Shown: one piece after another, positions 60,137-64,000 of the stretch
Layout of the letters: the number at the start of each line of letters is the position of its first letter
Position numbering within the stretch: position 1 is the stretch's first letter
Source of the DNA: an uncultured Selenomonadales bacterium
GTDB lineage: Bacteria; Bacillota; Negativicutes; Selenomonadales; Selenomonadaceae
Length of the DNA: 64,000 bases
Direction of reading: 5' to 3'
Assembly (NCBI GenBank): GCA_947165145.1
Contig: CAMUZG010000003.1
Location: 1 to 64,000 of the forward strand
Translations under genes and position numbers: made by a program
Notes under the pieces: model-generated
What the model was told of the DNA's origin: nothing
Seen by the model: the letters and a program-made list of their open reading frames with translations, nothing else
Database searches by the model: none

Positions 60137-61267
60137 TTGAGTAAATTTTTCAACCTGTCGACCCGCGAAGGCTACGGAAAATTCGTGAGCGTAACGGGAA
60201 TTTGCGTCAACATTTTAATCAGTGCCGTCAAATTTGCCGTCGCGTTGATAAGCGGTTCAATTTCGATTCTCGCCGACGCTTTCAACAACCTGTCCGACGC
60301 CGCGACTTCCGTGATAATGTTGGCGGGTTTTCACATGGCTGCCAAACCTGCCGACGAAGAACATCCTTTCGGGCACGGACGCGTAGAATATTTGGCGGGA
60401 TTGTTCGTGGCAACGTCGATGATTTTTGTCGGCGGCAAACTTTTGATTACGTCTGTCGAAAAAATTATCTCGCCCGAAGCAATGGACGCCGGCTTGATGA
60501 CGCTGTTCGTGATGAGCGTGTCGATTGTGGCGAAATTTCTTCTGGCAATGTTCTATCGTCGCGCGGCAAAGAAAATAAATTCCGAGACGATTCACGCGGC
60601 GGTAATCGACAGCTTCACCGACTGCCTGGCAACGGGCGCAATCATCATTTCAATCGTTCTGTGGATTAAATTCGACATCAACATTGACGGCGGCGCGGGA
60701 ATTTTCGTATCGGCATTCATACTGCGCGGCGGCTTTGAGTCGCTGAAAGAAATTTTGACACCGATTATCGGCGGAAAAGCTGACCCCGAACTTCTTGACG
60801 GCATAAAAAAAATCGTCACTGAGTCGCCCGACGTTATCGATGTTCACGATTTGATTGTGCACAGCTACGGCGCGAAGAAATTTTTCGTGTCAATGCATGT
60901 TGAATTGCCCGCAACGTTGACTTTGTTGGAGGCGCACGAAATTATTGACAGGCTTGAACGCAAATTGCAGGCGACGTTCGGCGTTTACGTGACACTGCAC
61001 GTTGATCCGGTCGTTCAAGGTGACGCTGCCTTTGACGAACACCGAGCACTTGCCGAAAAAATTTTGGCGGAGATTAGTGCGGATTTGTCAATGCATGATT
61101 TTCGCGTCGTGCCGTACAAGTCGGGCAGGAAGTTGATTTTTGACGTGGACGTTCCGCAAAATTTTCCGATGTCTGACCGCGAACTTCGGCGAGAATTTCA
61201 GCGGCGATTGATTGCTCAACATGCTGACGACCGCGCGATAATTCACCTTGACCACCAATATTGCTGA
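60137..61267 (+). CDS. Cation diffusion facilitator transporter
   Basis: The 376-residue CDF efflux protein has six hydrophobic segments, the metal site in SISILADAFNNLSDAATS and AVIDSFTDCLATGA (HxxxD/DxxxD pattern, with D in the first site), PFGHGRVEYLAGL and a C-terminal metallochaperone-like domain (VHDLIVHSYGAKKFFVSMHVE). It probably exports divalent cations, such as Mn, Zn or Fe. An extra ferredoxin-like 95-residue domain ends it. TTG start after TTTGGAG. Confidence 0.92.
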   Translation: MSKFFNLSTREGYGKFVSVTGICVNILISAVKFAVALISGSISILADAFNNLSDAATSVIMLAGFHMAAKPADEEHPFGHGRVEYLAGLFVATSMIFVGGKLLITSVEKIISPEAMDAGLMTLFVMSVSIVAKFLLAMFYRRAAKKINSETIHAAVIDSFTDCLATGAIIISIVLWIKFDINIDGGAGIFVSAFILRGGFESLKEILTPIIGGKADPELLDGIKKIVTESPDVIDVHDLIVHSYGAKKFFVSMHVELPATLTLLEAHEIIDRLERKLQATFGVYVTLHVDPVVQGDAAFDEHRALAEKILAEISADLSMHDFRVVPYKSGRKLIFDVDVPQNFPMSDRELRREFQRRLIAQHADDRAIIHLDHQYC

Positions 61268-61289
61268 CCCCTTAACAGGAGGAACGACA

Positions 61290-61844
61290 ATGCCCGACGA
61301 TTTGAAAAAATTTTGGGAACGCGAACTTGACGAGATTAAGCGGAATAAATTTCGTATCGTCGCGGTAGTCGTTGGCGTCGTCGTGCTGATTGTCGCTTGG
61401 ATATTTTTAGACGAGCCGAGCGGTGAAGAAGTCATCTTGAACGAAGAGCCCGTGACGAAAGATTTGCCCGTCAAGCCGTTGCCCGTCACGAAAGATTCTT
61501 ACGGTGTAACGCTGGTACTCGGTGCAAATGCCGACCCGCTGTTCGTTGCAGACCCGTTCGCCGGTGAAGAAAAACCTAAACCTCAACCGCCGCCGAAAAC
61601 CGTCGTGCCTGAAATTCCGATTCAACCGCCTCAACCGCCGATAATCGAGCCGCAAGAAAAAATTATTCTGACAGGCGTGGCAATCAGCGGCGACAACAAG
61701 ACAGCGATGTTTCTGCGCGGCAACGAAACGATTTTCCTGACGGTCGGCGACGAACTCAACGGCAAGATAATTGTCGACATAACGCCCGATTTTGTGATGT
61801 TCGCGGACGGCTCGCGCGTGTTCGTGCAAAAGGAAGTGAATTAA
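61290..61844 (+). CDS. PilP/GspC-like pilus or secretion protein
   Basis: A 184-residue protein with a charged start, one membrane helix (RIVAVVVGVVVLIVAWIFL), a Pro-rich linker (PKPQPPPKTVVPEIPIQPPQ) and a small beta domain with LTGVAISGDNKTAMFLRG and DELNGKIIVDITPDFVMFADG. This HR-type domain resembles PilP or GspC, which couple the inner membrane platform to the secretin. AGGAGG precedes the ATG. The secretin starts at the next base. Confidence 0.8.
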   Translation: MPDDLKKFWERELDEIKRNKFRIVAVVVGVVVLIVAWIFLDEPSGEEVILNEEPVTKDLPVKPLPVTKDSYGVTLVLGANADPLFVADPFAGEEKPKPQPPPKTVVPEIPIQPPQPPIIEPQEKIILTGVAISGDNKTAMFLRGNETIFLTVGDELNGKIIVDITPDFVMFADGSRVFVQKEVN

Positions 61845-63260
61845 TTGAAACTCAAAAGGTTTATGCCGCTCATTGCTTCGGCGGCTTTTTTTGTAGCAAC
61901 AACGACCTTTGCGGCACCAATGACGCTCAGCGTGCACGATGCGGATTTGCGCTCAACAATCGTTCTCGTCGGCAAAAACGGCGGGCTTAACGTGATGGTT
62001 GACGATTCGGTCAAAGGAACAATTTCAATTTCCGTGACGAACGTCGACCCCGTGCGCGTCCTCGAAATCATTGCCAACATAAAAAATCTGCGGCTCCTGC
62101 ACGAAGCGGACGTTTACATTTTGACAGCAGAACTTAAACCGGTCGAACCAATGCGCAGTTACGTTTTGCCGATTAAATTCGGCGACGCGAACATTTTGCG
62201 TAAAGCTGTCTTCAAATCGTTGGACATTGAGCCCGATAAACCGATGTCCGAAAGTACAAAATTTAAAGACGCCGACGGGATTGAACGAACTTACACATAC
62301 AAATTCCGCGAAAAATCTTCAAGCGACTGGAAAACCGAAGGCGACGACGAAAAAGATCCTCGCGCCAAACGCGTTTACGTCGACCCCGAAGTCAATGCGC
62401 TTGTCCTGTACGGCACGCCTTCCGAATATGAACGCGTCAAAAATCTTTTGGCGACGCTCGACGTTGAGCTCAAGCAAGTTTCTGTTGAGGCGAAAATTTT
62501 GGCGATTGACAAGAACGCGACGAAAAATCTTGGCGTGGAGTGGATGTGGTCGACTGTCCCGCAATATCCCGACCGCGACGTTGAATATAATTCGCCGTCA
62601 TACAACTCGAACGGAAGCTTGCGCACGCCTGGCTATTACAAAGAAACTTACACTCGACAATCGAACGCCACGACGGGCTACGGTATCATTCAATTCGGAC
62701 GCGGTCCTTTAGGCACGCCGTTTGAACTTTATTACGGTGCGAAAATCAATGCGCTCGTCACCGACGGCAAGGCGAAAATTTTATCCCGCCCGAATGTTAT
62801 GACTGTGCAGGGGCGCGAAGCCGTTATCAACGTCGGAAGCTCGGTGCCCGTGCCGACAAGTCAAACGACAAATTCAACCGTCACGAATTCTTTTGAGTAT
62901 CGCGACGCGGGAATTATTCTGAAGTACACGCCACGAATCAACGCTGACGGCACGATAACCGCGACGATTCACACGGAGGTCAGCACTCCGCAATACGTTG
63001 CCGACATGGGCGTTTATCGATTCAACACGCGTTCGGCAGACACGACGGTTACTGTGCGCGACGGCGAACCGATGGTTATCGGCGGGCTTATCGGTGCGGA
63101 AGAAGAAAAATCCGTCAGCAAAATTCCGTTCTTGGGCGACCTACCGATTTTGGGCGCGTTGTTCAGAAATCATCGCAAGAGCAAGACCGAATCCGAGCTG
63201 ATAATTTTTTTGACGGCGCACGTTTTGGGCGGCAATGCTGATGAAAACTTATCCGATTAA
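61845..63260 (+). CDS. Secretin (PilQ/GspD family)
   Basis: A 471-residue outer-membrane secretin with a signal peptide (RFMPLIASAAFFVATTTFA), N0/STN-like domain (LSVHDADLRSTIVLVG), one NolW-type N1 domain (YVLPIKFGDANILRKAVF...VNALVLYGTPSEYERVKNLLATLD) and the C-terminal secretin domain (VEAKILAI, SRPNVMTVQGREAVINVG, VPVPTS, EYRDAGIILKYTPRI, VIGGLIGAEEEKSVSKIPFLGDLPILGALF). TTG start after AAGGAAGTG. It shows the organism has an outer membrane. Confidence 0.94.
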   Translation: MKLKRFMPLIASAAFFVATTTFAAPMTLSVHDADLRSTIVLVGKNGGLNVMVDDSVKGTISISVTNVDPVRVLEIIANIKNLRLLHEADVYILTAELKPVEPMRSYVLPIKFGDANILRKAVFKSLDIEPDKPMSESTKFKDADGIERTYTYKFREKSSSDWKTEGDDEKDPRAKRVYVDPEVNALVLYGTPSEYERVKNLLATLDVELKQVSVEAKILAIDKNATKNLGVEWMWSTVPQYPDRDVEYNSPSYNSNGSLRTPGYYKETYTRQSNATTGYGIIQFGRGPLGTPFELYYGAKINALVTDGKAKILSRPNVMTVQGREAVINVGSSVPVPTSQTTNSTVTNSFEYRDAGIILKYTPRINADGTITATIHTEVSTPQYVADMGVYRFNTRSADTTVTVRDGEPMVIGGLIGAEEEKSVSKIPFLGDLPILGALFRNHRKSKTESELIIFLTAHVLGGNADENLSD

Positions 63261-63885
63261 TTTGGACGTGGCGGGCAAAAATTGCGTCGTTGTCGGCGGC
63301 GGCGAAGTTGCCTTACGAAAAATTCGCGGGTTGTTAGCGGCTGGAGCTGTCGTTCGTGTGATTGCGCCCGAAATCTGCGCGGACATTGAAAAACTTTTTG
63401 AACGCGGAGAAATTTTTTTGACGCGGGAAAATTTTTCGCCCGACATGCTCAGCGACGAACTGATTTTAATTGCGGCGACCGACAATCCCGAAGTCAATCG
63501 ACAAGCCGCGCAGGTTGCTGAATCAAAAAAAATTCTCGTCAATGTGGTCGACGGCGGCGGCGGAAATTTTTTTGTCCCGTCACAAATTCAACGCGGCGAC
63601 TTACTCTTGACGATCTCGACGGGCGCGAATTCTCCAGCCTTTTCGCGATTCGTGCGGCAAATGTTGGAAGCTGAGCTTGATGAAAATTTCGGCGCGGGCT
63701 TGCGGCTCATCGCTGACAAACGGCAGGAAGTCAAAAGATTGTTGCCGAATCACACGGTACGACAAAATTTTTGGCGCGAAGTCTTGACGCCTGAAGTTTG
63801 GGAACTGCTACGTTCGGGACAACTCGACAGGTTGCGGCAATTACTCGACAACTGCAGATTAGTAAAAAACGCTACGGAAAGTTGA
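63241..63885 (+). CDS. Precorrin-2 dehydrogenase/sirohydrochlorin ferrochelatase-like
   Basis: The 214-residue protein matches the N-terminal (CysG-B/Met8) part of siroheme synthase: YPINLDVAGKNCVVVGGGEVALRKIRGLLAAGA, LIAATDNPEVN, VNVVDGGGGNFFVPSQIQRGDLLLTISTGANSPAFSR. It oxidises precorrin-2 and may insert iron. The catalytic Asp of Met8 is in VVDGGGG. The ATG at 63241 lies within the secretin end; ATG 63235 is an alternative. The repeat copy 2 begins at its stop. Confidence 0.92.
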   Translation: MKTYPINLDVAGKNCVVVGGGEVALRKIRGLLAAGAVVRVIAPEICADIEKLFERGEIFLTRENFSPDMLSDELILIAATDNPEVNRQAAQVAESKKILVNVVDGGGGNFFVPSQIQRGDLLLTISTGANSPAFSRFVRQMLEAELDENFGAGLRLIADKRQEVKRLLPNHTVRQNFWREVLTPEVWELLRSGQLDRLRQLLDNCRLVKNATES

Positions 63886-64000
63886 GGCCGTCATGGATGA
63901 CGGCCGCCGGCAACACGTCCACGGAAAGGACGTTTTGCCGGAACCACGAGCCACGGGTAGTCTCGACGCTGGGATCATTACAACTGAACGCCCCCGCGAG
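63882..64000 (+). repeat. Palindromic two-copy element, copy 2 (cut by window end)
   Basis: It is near-identical to 46767-46885 for the first 80 bases and again at the final 17, with a divergent segment of about 23 bases between. It begins within the stop codon of the siroheme gene. The frame from ATG 63893 stays open to the window end. Confidence 0.88.

Overview
This window looks like chromosomal DNA from a diderm Firmicute of the class Negativicutes (Selenomonadales-like). That is an inference from content: Firmicute-type genes (class III fructose-1,6-bisphosphatase, a DUF512 protein next to der, YacL, aroH-type chorismate mutase) sit beside a secretin, which needs an outer membrane. Starts are often TTG, ribosome binding sites are strong GGAGG types, and A-tract/T-tract junctions (AAAATTTT) are very frequent inside genes.

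Layout. 1-10 kb: tRNA-Phe end, a radical SAM protein, DUF512-der, def-hisIE, a small membrane protein, gyrA and a TupA-like ATP-grasp protein. 10-21.6 kb: mostly minus strand, with carD, a 3D-domain wall protein, the prmC/MetH-activation/map/hemB run, yacL, and a wall-recycling run (deacetylase, murQ, mupG, NlpC/P60) ending in a lone cobJ. 21.7-31.5 kb: PBP1A, then a type IV pilus/type II secretion-like operon (pilT, pilC, four pseudopilin-like proteins) that also carries a Uma2 protein and ftsE without ftsX, then fbp. 31.5-37.5 kb: proS, a flavoprotein, rluB, a phosphoesterase and folD. 37.5-44.6 kb: a candidate small toxin locus, PPi-type phosphofructokinase, and an operon of recT, argB, argD, a frameshifted GT92 gene and argF. 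44.7-51.5 kb: an iron/B12-type ABC ATPase, nitroreductase, UPF0102, a broken toxin-antitoxin pair beside a repeat, comM, a candidate minus-strand sRNA, a degenerate short ABC-F protein, aroH and a ferredoxin-like aldo/keto reductase. 51.6-56.6 kb: mnmE, jag, yidC, yidD, rnpA, rpmH and tmcAL on the minus strand, without dnaA. 56.7-64 kb: a glucosaminidase-like protein, a broken amino acid permease, a GT8 glycosyltransferase, a CDF transporter, a PilP-like protein with a secretin, a siroheme-synthesis dehydrogenase and a second copy of the repeat.

How parts work together. The pilT/pilC/pseudopilin operon and the distant PilP/secretin pair probably serve one envelope-spanning pilus or secretion machine. 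MurQ, MupG, the deacetylase, NlpC/P60, PBP1A and the glucosaminidase make and recycle peptidoglycan. PPi-phosphofructokinase with class III Fbp suggests flexible glycolysis/gluconeogenesis. HemB, CobJ, the siroheme dehydrogenase and the MetH-activation protein are dispersed tetrapyrrole/B12 functions.

Most of the window is ordinary housekeeping sequence. The unexplained material lies between genes: a dispersed heptad repeat (GGAATTA/T) often in long inverted pairs, which also supplies the C-termini of YidD and TmcAL; a palindromic element in two copies with a conserved small reading frame; a two-copy terminator-bearing element of about 200 bp; a promoter-to-terminator sRNA candidate; and a small hydrophobic ORF arranged like a type I toxin locus. 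All calls come from reading the sequence; no database search was run.
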